A DNA stretch of 11,855 nucleotides, from assembly GCA_038211505.1 (NCBI GenBank), contig JBBQVO010000101.1, forward strand, positions 1-11,855, given 5' to 3'. The position numbers and the translations under genes were made by a program. How positions within the stretch are numbered: the first letter of the stretch is position 1; each line of letters opens with the position of its first letter. The DNA comes from JBBQVO01 sp038211505 (lineage in GTDB: Bacteria; Chloroflexota; Dehalococcoidia; DSTF01; JACRBR01). A model generated the notes under the pieces. The model was not told the DNA's origin. It saw nothing but the letters and a program-made list of their open reading frames with translations, and made no database searches. This document shows, one piece after another, positions 1 through 6,060 of the stretch.

Positions 1-128
1 CGGCGCTCCACGACCTCGATATCGACATCAAAGACCTGCAAAAAGTCTTCGGCCGCGACGGCTCGACCTGCCAGATACCGATCCCGCCGCAGCCGCCGCT
101 ACCGCCGCCGGTCCCCTTCGCGAATTGA
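1..128 (+). CDS. C-terminal end of a protein, possibly dockerin-like, with a Pro-rich tail (partial)
   Basis: An open frame enters from the left edge (codons in phase from base 3) and stops at TGA 126-128, giving about 41 residues. The readable part begins ALHDLDIDIKDLQKVFGRDG, passes one Cys, and ends in a proline-rich tail (PPQPPLPPPVPFAN). The stretch DIDIKDLQKVFGR resembles the end of a dockerin calcium loop and its following helix, where the pattern is an Asp at loop position 12 followed by Leu and a helix ending in FG. The loop lacks the usual glycine, so the similarity is weak. The codon periodicity and tail composition look coding. The gene downstream carries a clear dockerin, so this may be a second secreted protein of the same type. 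Function cannot be assigned from this fragment. Confidence 0.5.
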   Translation, partial: ALHDLDIDIKDLQKVFGRDGSTCQIPIPPQPPLPPPVPFAN

Positions 129-340
129 TCGACAAGCGGGAACCACCCACCGGCTCGCGGGGCGATGTAGATTTCACGGATTACGTAGATCATTTAGCGG
201 CACCCGTCGCGAGGAACGAGACCCTGCTCGTTGCTCTGGCGCGGCAGAGCGTTGACACCGTTCTCGGCATGGTTGCCGACTGCACATTCCGACGGGTATG
301 ATTTTGCAACGCGACGGGTTGCTATGCGTTGGGGGATCGT
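129..340. other. Intergenic region with a dispersed-repeat-like stretch
   Basis: No credible gene lies here. Bases 167-190 contain two GTAGAT copies around a core reading ATTTCACGGATTAC. This resembles, from memory, a degenerate repeat seen between genes in many bacteria. The right part holds the candidate promoter of the next gene. Confidence 0.4.
273..302 (+). promoter_or_regulatory. Candidate sigma70-type promoter for the two-module dockerin protein
   Basis: A -35-like TTGCCG (273-278) and a -10-like TATGAT (297-302) are separated by 18 bp. The -10 box matches the consensus at five of six positions. Transcription would start near 309, leaving a leader of about 30 nt before the ATG at 341. 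This rests on pattern matching only. Confidence 0.35.
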
Positions 341-817
341 ATGCGCTTCATCATCCTGAGTCTGTTGGCGATCGGCGGCGTTGTCGTGGCGGGGCTGGTG
401 GCGCTGTTCAGCGCCGGCGGCGGATCGGCGCGCGCCTTCACGCCACCCGCGAGCGGCTACTACATGGCGATCGACTGCGATCTCGTCACGGCGGGCGTGC
501 AGGATGACTGCACGATAGCGGCGGACGCCGATCACTTCGATGTGGGCATCGTTGTCGGCAGCGCGGCAACGGCGCCGGCCACGAAGCTCGGCAGTCTCGA
601 TCTCGATGTCCGCGGGCCCAATGCAATGATCCGTCCGATCGATCTCGGGTTGGACGGCACGACAGTTTCGTCGCGAATCCGCAGATCGAAGATGCCGAAG
701 CGCGAGGCTGGAACGTCGTCGCCGGTCCGTATCACGACTGTCTCGTCAACTCACCCACCCACTGTCCCAGCGACACGGCCCGCAGCGGCGACTTCCTGTC
801 GTTCATCGAAGCGGTGA
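341..817 (+). CDS. Secreted cohesin-like/dockerin protein, 5' part of a frameshifted gene
   Basis: ATG 341 is preferred over an in-frame TTG at 329 because a purine-rich GGGGGA lies 4 nt upstream and the protein then begins with a typical signal peptide: MRF, a hydrophobic core to about residue 23, and a likely signal peptidase I site after SARA (residue 32). From residue 42 it enters a module starting MAIDCD, with Cys pairs and the FDVGIVV strand that recurs in the second module. Similarity to that module runs to GLDG near base 658. After that the frame encodes unrelated Arg/Ser/Thr-rich sequence and stops at 817, while the homologous sequence (DSFVANP, then GW...GPYHDC) continues in another frame from base 661. 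Only about the first 106 residues are therefore genuine product. The 3' part is 814-1881 in the open-frame sense, but homology begins at 661. Confidence 0.6.
   Translation: MRFIILSLLAIGGVVVAGLVALFSAGGGSARAFTPPASGYYMAIDCDLVTAGVQDDCTIAADADHFDVGIVVGSAATAPATKLGSLDLDVRGPNAMIRPIDLGLDGTTVSSRIRRSKMPKREAGTSSPVRITTVSSTHPPTVPATRPAAATSCRSSKR
655..665 (+). other. Frameshift site (apparent loss of one base)
   Basis: Upstream the reading frame is GAC GGC AC-; downstream, homology to the second module resumes at GAC AGT TTC (661). Restoring one base after 660 would give GLDGTDSFVANP, which aligns with GLDTTGDYDANP of module 2. There is no homopolymer and no obvious slippery heptamer, so a programmed -1 shift is unlikely. 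A true mutation and an assembly error cannot be told apart from the sequence. Confidence 0.7.
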
Positions 818-1881
818 ACGCGTATGGTGAGGACTTGCCCCCCGGTGGCGCGGTTCGCATCGCCATCGAGCACCTGACGATCGTGCCTGGTGCGGTTGGG
901 CGCGTCCCAGTCACGCTCGGCCAGATCACGGTCGGCGGTCTACCCGATATCTCCCACGTATGGTGCATCGCGTCCGCGACCGGGCCACGATTCGAAGCCG
1001 ACGGCTCCTGCCGCGATGCATCAGTCGCGATCGATGGCAGCGCGCTCGCGACGAGCACGCCAACCGCCACGCCGCCGCCGCTACCGTCGCCGACGGCAAC
1101 GGTGCCCGTTCCGACGATCGTGCGCGGCATCAGCTCGATCGCGATCGATTGCGACGTAGCGAGAGCGGGCATCCAGACCCAGTGCACGATCAGCGGCTCG
1201 AAGCCGTTCGATGTTGGGGTAGTGGTCGTCAATCAGGATCCGGATCGCTTCGGACTGCATGCGTTCAACTTCGAGCTGCGCGGCCCGCTGGCGAAAGCCA
1301 TCCCGGTCGATCGCGGACTGGACACGACCGGCGACTACGACGCGAACCCCTCGCTCGCGGCAAGCCCACGCCTTGGGTGGGCGTTGTTGCCAGGGCCATA
1401 CCATGACTGCCTGAACGCACCGCCGCGCGCGCCGTTGAGCAACCCGTGCCAGGCGCCGACGACGGCGGGTGAATTCTCGTCGTTCATCAGCGGCTACGGC
1501 GGTCTCGCGCCGTTGCCGCCGGGCGGCGCCACAACGGCCGCGCTCGTACACCTCGCGGTCACACCCGGCGCTACAGGCCTCGCGCGCCTGCATCTGGTCA
1601 ACGGCAGTGCCGCGGATGCCCTCTACCAACCGATCGCCGACTGCAACCCGAACTACGATACGAATGCGGTCTGCGCTGATGCGACGATTCAGTTTGTGCC
1701 GTGCCCGGATGTCGATGGCAACGGCTACGTGACGAGCAGCGATCTGCTGCGCGTTGCGCGCGACTTCGGCACAACGCGCGGGCAAACGGCGTACGATCCG
1801 CACGCCGATGTGAGCGGCAACGGCTTCGTGAACTCGTCGGATTTGCTGCTGACGGCCGGGTCGTTTGGCCAGAGGTGCTGA
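814..1881 (+). CDS. Tandem cohesin-like modules plus C-terminal type I dockerin, 3' part of the frameshifted gene
   Basis: The listed start is the first start codon in this frame (GTG 814), but the sequence is a continuation of the gene beginning at 341; the repaired protein would be about 513 residues. It holds the end of module 1, a Thr/Pro/Ala linker (about 1045-1115, TPTATPPPLPSPTATVP), and module 2 (AIDCDVARAGIQ through FDVGVVV, AFNFELRGP, GW, GPYHDC). Each module has three Cys pairs at matching places, which fits disulfides in an exported protein. The end (1702-1878) is a type I dockerin with two calcium loops, DVDGNGYVTSSD and DVSGNGFVNSSD, each followed by a Leu-rich helix ending in FG. 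The loops are flanked by Cys residues that may clasp the ends. Dockerins bind cohesins on the cell surface or on other secreted proteins. The partner and substrate are unknown. The gene converges on purA with a 39-bp gap. Confidence 0.7.
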   Translation: MNAYGEDLPPGGAVRIAIEHLTIVPGAVGRVPVTLGQITVGGLPDISHVWCIASATGPRFEADGSCRDASVAIDGSALATSTPTATPPPLPSPTATVPVPTIVRGISSIAIDCDVARAGIQTQCTISGSKPFDVGVVVVNQDPDRFGLHAFNFELRGPLAKAIPVDRGLDTTGDYDANPSLAASPRLGWALLPGPYHDCLNAPPRAPLSNPCQAPTTAGEFSSFISGYGGLAPLPPGGATTAALVHLAVTPGATGLARLHLVNGSAADALYQPIADCNPNYDTNAVCADATIQFVPCPDVDGNGYVTSSDLLRVARDFGTTRGQTAYDPHADVSGNGFVNSSDLLLTAGSFGQRC

Positions 1882-1900
1882 GCGTCGCGCGTGGCAGCGC

Positions 1901-1920
1901 CCGCGGATTGTCGGCCGCGG
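1901..1920. terminator. Candidate bidirectional hairpin between convergent genes
   Basis: CCGCGG at 1901-1906 and again at 1915-1920 (self-complementary) can form a 6-bp GC-only stem with an 8-nt loop, in the short gap between the dockerin gene and the stop of purA. There is no T-tract on either side, so termination is only suggested by position. Confidence 0.3.
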
Positions 1921-3237
1921 CTACACGCGCGGCTTCACCTTGAGCACGTCGTGGACGATGATCGCTTGATCGCGTTCGGGGCCGACCGAGACGATGTCGA
2001 TGGGGATGCTGAGTAGCGCTTCGATGCGGCGGAGGTAGTCGCGGGCCTTCTGCGGCAGCGCGTCCCACGATCGGCAGCCGGAGGTCGGCGCGCGCCAGCC
2101 TTCCACTTCTTCGTATACCGGCTTCACCTTGCCGAGCAGCACCGAGCTCGCCGGCATCGAGGTGAGGATGCGGCCGTCGTCGGTCTCGTAGGCGGTGCAG
2201 ATCTGGATCGACGGGAAGTTATCGAGCACGTCGAGGCGCGTCAGCACGCCGCTCGTCACGCCGTTGACCATCGCGCTGTAGCGCGAGGCGACGGCGTCGA
2301 ACCAGCCGGTGCGCCGCTTGCGGCCCGTCGTCGTGCCGATCTCCGGGCGCGGGCCTTCGATCTGCAGCATGCGGCCGGTCTCGTCGAAGAGTTCGCTCGG
2401 CATCGGCCCGTTGCCGACGCGCGTGACGTAGGCCTTATAGATGCCGACGACCTGCTGGATCACCGTCGGCCCGATGCCGATGCCGATGCCTGCGCCGCCC
2501 GCCGATGACGAAGGCACGGACGACGTCACGTACTCGTACGTGCCGGCGTCGAGATCGAGCAAGCAACCCTGCGCGCCTTCGAGCAGGACGGTATCGCCAC
2601 GGTCGAGCGCCTCGTGCACGATCAGCGCCGTGTCACGCACGAAGGGCGCCAGCCGCGCGCCGAGTGCCGAGTACGACGTGAAGACGTCGTCAAAGGCGAG
2701 CGGCGCGATGCCGTAGAGCTGTTCGAGCACCTTGTTCTTGTAGGGAAGAATGAACTGCAGCCGCGAGCGGAACGCCTCGGGGTCGATCAGGTCGCCGATG
2801 CGGATGCCCAGACGCGCCACCTTGTCGGTGAAGCACGGTCCGATGCCGCGGCCCGTCGTGCCGATCGCGGCGGTGCCGCGCATCGCCTCGTCGGCGATGT
2901 CGATCAGCGGGTGCCACGGCATGACGACGTGACAGCGGTCGCTGAGGAAGAGGCTGTCGACGCTGACGCCGCGCGTCGAGAGCGTCTCGATCTCGTTCAG
3001 CAGGATGGCGGGGTCGACGGCGACGCCGTTGCCGATGATGCAGGTCTTCTCGCGATAGAAGATGCCGGCGGGGACGACGTTCAGTTTGAACTCGCCCATA
3101 TCGTTGATCACGGTGTGGCCGGCGTTGTTGCCGGCGGAGTAGCGGGCGACGACGCTCGCGCCCTGGGCGACGAGATCGACGATCCGCCCCTTGCCTTCGT
3201 CCCCCCACTGACCGCCGATGACGACTACTGCTGGCAT
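1921..3237 (-). CDS. purA: Adenylosuccinate synthetase
   Basis: PurA makes adenylosuccinate from IMP and aspartate using GTP, the first committed step to AMP, in the cytosol. The 438-residue product has the family's usual length. It shows the N-terminal GGQWGDEGKG phosphate loop with the catalytic Asp at 13 and GNNAGHT with the catalytic His at 41, the same numbers as in the E. coli enzyme. It also has GTTGRGIGP (126-134), EGAQG, the aspartate-binding TTTGRKRRTGW (302-312) and a C-terminal SVGPERDQ base-binding segment. Small departures are VTSSVPSSSAGG, slightly longer than the usual TSSNTTAGG loop, and GPMPSEL in place of GPFPTEL. The ATG start is fixed by the alignment to the N-terminus and there is no upstream in-frame alternative. 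It stands alone, converging on the dockerin gene and diverging from the lipoprotein gene. Confidence 0.97.
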   Translation of the reverse strand: MPAVVVIGGQWGDEGKGRIVDLVAQGASVVARYSAGNNAGHTVINDMGEFKLNVVPAGIFYREKTCIIGNGVAVDPAILLNEIETLSTRGVSVDSLFLSDRCHVVMPWHPLIDIADEAMRGTAAIGTTGRGIGPCFTDKVARLGIRIGDLIDPEAFRSRLQFILPYKNKVLEQLYGIAPLAFDDVFTSYSALGARLAPFVRDTALIVHEALDRGDTVLLEGAQGCLLDLDAGTYEYVTSSVPSSSAGGAGIGIGIGPTVIQQVVGIYKAYVTRVGNGPMPSELFDETGRMLQIEGPRPEIGTTTGRKRRTGWFDAVASRYSAMVNGVTSGVLTRLDVLDNFPSIQICTAYETDDGRILTSMPASSVLLGKVKPVYEEVEGWRAPTSGCRSWDALPQKARDYLRRIEALLSIPIDIVSVGPERDQAIIVHDVLKVKPRV

Positions 3238-3243
3238 AACTAA

Positions 3244-3280
3244 CGGCCGGCCCCGCGTACGGGGTACGGCCGCTCCTTCC
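3244..3280 (-). promoter_or_regulatory. purA leader: Shine-Dalgarno separated from ATG by a hairpin
   Basis: On the minus strand the only good ribosome binding site is GGAAGGAG (3280-3273), 35 nt before the ATG. Between them lies a hairpin: CGGCCG (3272-3267) pairs with CGGCCG (3249-3244), with an inner CCCC/GGGG stem (3264-3261 with 3254-3251) and a 6-nt loop. If the hairpin forms, the remaining gap from the SD to the ATG is just 6 nt (3243-3238), the ideal spacing. This suggests either a structured bridge for initiation or a translational control element. Confidence 0.5.
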
Positions 3281-3317
3281 GAAGCTGTGTTCGCGCCGGA
3301 TCAGCGCAAACCGGCGA

Positions 3318-3326
3318 AGTATAGCA
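3318..3326 (-). promoter_or_regulatory. Candidate extended -10 promoter of purA
   Basis: The minus strand reads TGC TATACT, an extended -10 element with a hexamer matching the consensus in five of six positions. No good -35 is seen at 16-18 bp, which extended -10 promoters can tolerate. The start site would fall near 3311, giving a leader of about 73 nt that includes the SD and the hairpin. Confidence 0.45.
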
Positions 3327-3400
3327 GGTGGCGGTTGCGGCGGCGTTGGCGTCTTGGGGGTGCGGCCGCGGATGCGTGTTTGGTGACCTTCAGGAGGCGA

Positions 3401-3428
3401 TGTTGGAGGTTGGGTGTTGGAGGTTGGA
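3401..3428 (+). repeat. Tandem repeat of a 14-bp unit (two copies)
   Basis: TGTTGGAGGTTGG occurs at 3401-3413 and 3415-3427, a period of 14 bp with only the last base differing. An inverted relative, CCTCCAACCTCCAA, sits at 9892-9905 in another intergenic gap, so this is a dispersed family and not a local accident. Confidence 0.6.
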
Positions 3429-3647
3429 AGGTTCGGCTACGGCGTTTGTGTGTGGCGGGGAACATTGTTGGTGTCGCGTGCGTTGATTAGAGGTAGTTCA
3501 TGCTTGGCGGCGATCGGTCTGTTGCGATGGATGATCGAGTATGATGCGAATCTCGCCTGCGAGGTGCTTTGCAGCTTGACGGCACAGGGTTTGCGCATTG
3601 ACGCGCAGCGTGCCTCACGGCACGATCACTGACGGAGGAGCTAACAC

Positions 3648-3653
3648 GGAGGT
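3648..3653 (+). promoter_or_regulatory. Shine-Dalgarno that fixes a TTG start
   Basis: GGAGGT lies 6 nt before TTG 3660, an ideal spacing, and supports this rare start for the lipoprotein. A second SD-like GGAGGAG lies just upstream (3634-3640). Confidence 0.7.
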
Positions 3654-3659
3654 AGTTCG

Positions 3660-4739
3660 TTGAGACGAGGGTATGTAGTGGCGGCGGCGATCGTCGCCAT
3701 GACGGTAGTGTTCGCTGCCTGCAGCAGCGGCACGAGCAGTAAGGACAAGACAGCGACGGCGGGCGCCGGCGCGAACACGACGCGTCCGGCAGGCACGGCG
3801 ACGAAGCCGGCCGGCACAGCGACCGCCAAGACGACGGGCACTCCCGGCACCGTCGCCGCAGGCACAGCCGCATCGGGCACGCCGGGTGCGACGACCGCTG
3901 CGGGCGCGACGACCGTGCCGGGCACGTCGCCGGTCGCCGGTTCGACGCAGGTCGACGCATCCGGTCCGGTCGGCCCAGCGCCGACGGTGTCGGAAGCTGA
4001 TCAGACGGTTGCCGCGGGCGCCGGCGCCGGCATCTCGGGCGGCGATCCGAATGCGCCGCAGCAGGTCGTCGGGACCGTGCCGGTGCCGCCACCCGGCGTG
4101 ACGCCGGTTGTCGACGCCACGCAGATCGCTGCGCCGAATCCGCCGCAAGACGGCTGCGGATCGACGGAGACGATCTGTCGCTTCATTATCGACATGGACG
4201 CCTCGACACCCGGTATCCAATCCTCGCGCGACGTCAAGGTCGGCGACGTGTTCCGGGTGGCGGTCGTATTCGTCGGCGTTCCGCCCCCGGGAGGCAGTTT
4301 CGGTGGCCTTTCGGCGTTCAATTTCAATCTGAACTACGACAGGACGAAGCTTATTGCGTCAACCATCTCGGGCGGTAGTTCCACCGATCGGAATCCGGAT
4401 CTCAACGTGCCGGCCCTCGGAGGCGACGCGGTGGGCTGGTCGTGTTTGCCGGCGCCCGAAGGGGATCTCGACGATCCGGGTGGCATCGACGGCGACGGCG
4501 ATCCCGCAACGGGACAGGCGTTCCTGTCTTGCTTCACGCCAGCGACGGGTCAGGCCAGCGGCGACCTGGTCGTGGCAGTTGTTGAGTTTCATGCGATCGC
4601 CAAGGGGGCCGTACCTCTCCGACTCAGCGACATCAACACGTCCGACAAGATAGGATCGCCGCTCGGACAATGCACCGGTGACCCCGACAAGTCCGTGAAG
4701 GAAGTGCCCTGCGATCCCGGCACCGTCAACGTGCAGTAA
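3660..4739 (+). CDS. Lipoprotein with low-complexity stalk and cohesin-like module
   Basis: The 359-residue protein starts with a short hydrophobic signal ending in the lipobox VFAAC, so Cys21 is the probable lipidated residue and the protein is exported and membrane-anchored. Residues 22 to about 160 are a Thr/Ala/Gly/Pro stalk with PAGTAT-type repeats. Residues about 165-355 form one module: CRFIIDMD, then VKVGDVFRVAVVFVGV, GLSAFNFNLNYDRTKL, GWSCLPAP and GDLVVAVVEFHAIAKG. This matches the cohesin-like pattern and aligns with both modules of the protein encoded at 341-1881 (AIDCD, FDVGVVV, AFNFELRG, GW). Six Cys (166, 173, 262, 291, 338, 351) suit three disulfides. An acidic DGDGD stretch may bind calcium. 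It could serve as a surface receptor for a dockerin, which is inference. TTG is chosen as start for its SD and its signal peptide. Confidence 0.8.
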   Translation: MRRGYVVAAAIVAMTVVFAACSSGTSSKDKTATAGAGANTTRPAGTATKPAGTATAKTTGTPGTVAAGTAASGTPGATTAAGATTVPGTSPVAGSTQVDASGPVGPAPTVSEADQTVAAGAGAGISGGDPNAPQQVVGTVPVPPPGVTPVVDATQIAAPNPPQDGCGSTETICRFIIDMDASTPGIQSSRDVKVGDVFRVAVVFVGVPPPGGSFGGLSAFNFNLNYDRTKLIASTISGGSSTDRNPDLNVPALGGDAVGWSCLPAPEGDLDDPGGIDGDGDPATGQAFLSCFTPATGQASGDLVVAVVEFHAIAKGAVPLRLSDINTSDKIGSPLGQCTGDPDKSVKEVPCDPGTVNVQ

Positions 4740-4743
4740 CGCA

Positions 4744-4801
4744 GCCAAACGATCGAGCATTCGGAGAGCGGAGGCGCACGGCCTCCGCTCTCGCGTTTGG
4801 C
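4744..4801 (+). terminator. Strong nested hairpin after the lipoprotein gene
   Basis: A perfect 12-bp stem, GAGAGCGGAGGC (4764-4775) with GCCTCCGCTCTC (4781-4792), has a 5-nt loop. It is enclosed by a second 8-bp pairing, GCCAAACG (4744-4751) with CGTTTGGC (4794-4801). It begins 5 nt after the stop codon. The T-run is only TTT, as is common in GC-rich genomes. It separates the lipoprotein gene from the tmk promoter. Confidence 0.65.
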
Positions 4802-4827
4802 GGCCGTGCGTAGTGCGCGCGCCCACC

Positions 4828-4856
4828 TTGACGCTCGCGTCGCCGCGTCGTACGAC
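4828..4856 (+). promoter_or_regulatory. Candidate leaderless promoter of tmk
   Basis: TTGACG (4828-4833, five of six consensus bases) is followed after exactly 17 bp by a weaker -10-like TACGAC (4851-4856). The -10 spans positions -12 to -7 relative to the A of ATG 4863, so transcription would begin at the start codon. No Shine-Dalgarno sequence precedes this ATG, in agreement with a leaderless mRNA. Confidence 0.5.
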
Positions 4857-4862
4857 TCTCGC

Positions 4863-5504
4863 ATGACGGACGCAAACCACTCGGGACGGCTGATCGCGCT
4901 TGAGGGCGGCGAGGGCGCCGGCAAGTCGCGGCTGCTCGCCGTGCTCGGCGCACGGTTGCGCGACGGCGGGCGCGATGTCGTGCTGACGCGCGAGCCAGGC
5001 GGCACGGCGCTCGGCGAGCAGATCCGCGCGCTCGTCACGGCGCAAGACGCGCTCGATGATCCGCTCGCCGAACTGCTGCTCTTCGAGGCGGCGCGCGCGC
5101 ATCTCGTCGCGTCGGTTATCTTGCCGGCGCTCGCTCGCGGCGCCGTCGTGATCACCGATCGCTTCGCCGCGTCATCGATCGCCTACCAGGCGTTTGGTCG
5201 CGGCCTCGATCGCGCCATCGTCCAGCAGGCCAACGCGCTCGCGACGGGCGGACTCGCGCCCGATCTGACGCTGCTGCTCGATCTCGATGTCGCGGCTGGC
5301 CTCGCGCGCCGCGCCGGCGACGGCGACGGCGACGAGAATCACTTCGATCGCGAGACGCTCGACTTCCACGAACGCATCCGCGCCGGCTACCACCAACTGG
5401 CGCAAGAATCGCCGCAGACGTGGCGGGTGATCGATGCGGGACGTCCGTTCGACGACGTGCTCGCGTCGGCGATGGAGGCGGTCGGCGACGTCGAGCGCTT
5501 GTAG
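4863..5504 (+). CDS. tmk: Thymidylate kinase
   Basis: Tmk phosphorylates dTMP to dTDP with ATP, in the pathway to dTTP for DNA synthesis, in the cytosol. The 213-residue length is typical. Visible motifs are the P-loop GGEGAGKS (15-22), TREPGGT (42-48), which contacts the nucleotide, and DRFAASSIAYQ (99-109) with the DR(F/Y/H) motif. The GLAPDLTLLLDLD strand comes next. The lid region, RRAGDGDGDENHFDRE, is followed by FHERIRAGY, and carries an acidic GDGDGDE insertion. ATG 4863 is chosen over an in-frame TTG at 4797 because the shorter form aligns with family N-termini and a well-placed promoter ends at it. A usual neighbour, holB, is not present downstream, so tmk appears to be a single-gene unit here. 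Confidence 0.95.
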   Translation: MTDANHSGRLIALEGGEGAGKSRLLAVLGARLRDGGRDVVLTREPGGTALGEQIRALVTAQDALDDPLAELLLFEAARAHLVASVILPALARGAVVITDRFAASSIAYQAFGRGLDRAIVQQANALATGGLAPDLTLLLDLDVAAGLARRAGDGDGDENHFDRETLDFHERIRAGYHQLAQESPQTWRVIDAGRPFDDVLASAMEAVGDVERL

Positions 5505-5870
5505 TTACGTCCTCGACCCGTACGATAGTGCGAGGCCGACGATAAAGTCCTGAAGTCGGCGAATCTAGTACAAACCTGCCGTTAAGTCGATCGACCGTTC
5601 GCGGCCTTTTCGTCCTATTGTCGCCTCGCTATTTGAGCGCGGCGTTGGATGGTATCGCGAACCCGGCTCGGTCGAGGCATCACTAGCTTCTTTGTCAGCC
5701 GGCGTCGCGATCTGCGACGTGGTTGGGGCACGGTTCACTCTGAGGCCGACTACCCAACCGTCGTCCATCAACAAATAGTTACAGGATGTACCTGTTCTGC
5801 TCTTTACATTCGGGCCTCTGAACCAACGTAGCCCTTAAATCTCGGGCGCGTCTGGCAGAAGTAGGATCCG
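5505..5870. other. Intergenic region, less GC-rich than its surroundings
   Basis: No convincing gene is found; two short overlapping open frames (5565-5774 minus and 5649-5831 plus) have no recognisable features. The composition is visibly lower in G+C than tmk. At 5781-5795 ACAGG and CCTGT flank 5 nt, a possible small operator upstream of the next gene. No clear terminator after tmk and no well-spaced promoter were found. Confidence 0.4.
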
Positions 5871-6056
5871 ATGTATCGAGGACGGCGCGTAGATTACTCA
5901 ATATTGTCCCTGGTTGGCTGCACAGTCATCGTCGTGATAGGTGCTGTCGTCATCGCCAGTTCTCGTAGCGCCATGCCAGCCTCGGCTGCACCATCTGCTG
6001 TGATCGTCGATGACGAGGACGGGGGCTTTGGTTGGGGCGGCGCGGAGGTAGAATGA
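5871..6056 (+). CDS. Small single-pass membrane protein of unknown function
   Basis: A 61-residue reading frame starts at an ATG with AGGAT 4 nt upstream. A basic N-terminus (MYRGRRVDY) is followed by one hydrophobic segment, about residues 10-29 (ILSLVGCTVIVVIGAVVIAS). An Ala/Ser-rich stretch comes next, including SAAPSA, which could be a signal peptidase site, and then an acidic, Gly/Trp-rich tail (DDEDGGFGWGG). It could be a one-helix membrane protein with the tail outside, or a short secreted peptide. The stop is only 4 nt before the ATG of the DinB-like gene, and the likely ribosome site of that gene (GGAGGT, 6044-6049) lies within the last codons of this frame, so the two are probably co-translated. 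The family is not recognised. Confidence 0.5.
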   Translation: MYRGRRVDYSILSLVGCTVIVVIGAVVIASSRSAMPASAAPSAVIVDDEDGGFGWGGAEVE

Positions 6057-6060
6057 TCGA

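Larger units (their letters stand above)
3281..3647. other. Divergent intergenic region between purA and the lipoprotein gene
   Basis: No supported gene lies here. It holds the purA promoter, the tandem repeat at 3401-3428 and a further region of no clear function. An isolated TATGAT (3540-3545) is a weak -10 candidate for the lipoprotein gene but lacks a spaced -35. The string GAGGTAGTTC occurs at about 3490-3499 and again, except for its first base context, just before the lipoprotein start (3650-3658). The small open frames here show no recognisable protein. Confidence 0.35.

Noticed and set aside
655..665. Programmed -1 frameshifting as explanation of the frame change
   Set aside because: The sequence GGCACGACAG has no slippery heptamer, and no strong pseudoknot or stem was evident just downstream.
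2614..3243. Plus-strand open frame opposite purA
   Set aside because: Shadow of a fully conserved enzyme gene; no signal of its own.
3414..3632. Small plus-strand open frame upstream of the lipoprotein
   Set aside because: It starts inside the tandem repeat, has no Shine-Dalgarno sequence and no recognisable protein features.
5565..5831. Two short overlapping open frames on opposite strands after tmk
   Set aside because: Neither has a ribosome site, domain or convincing codon use.
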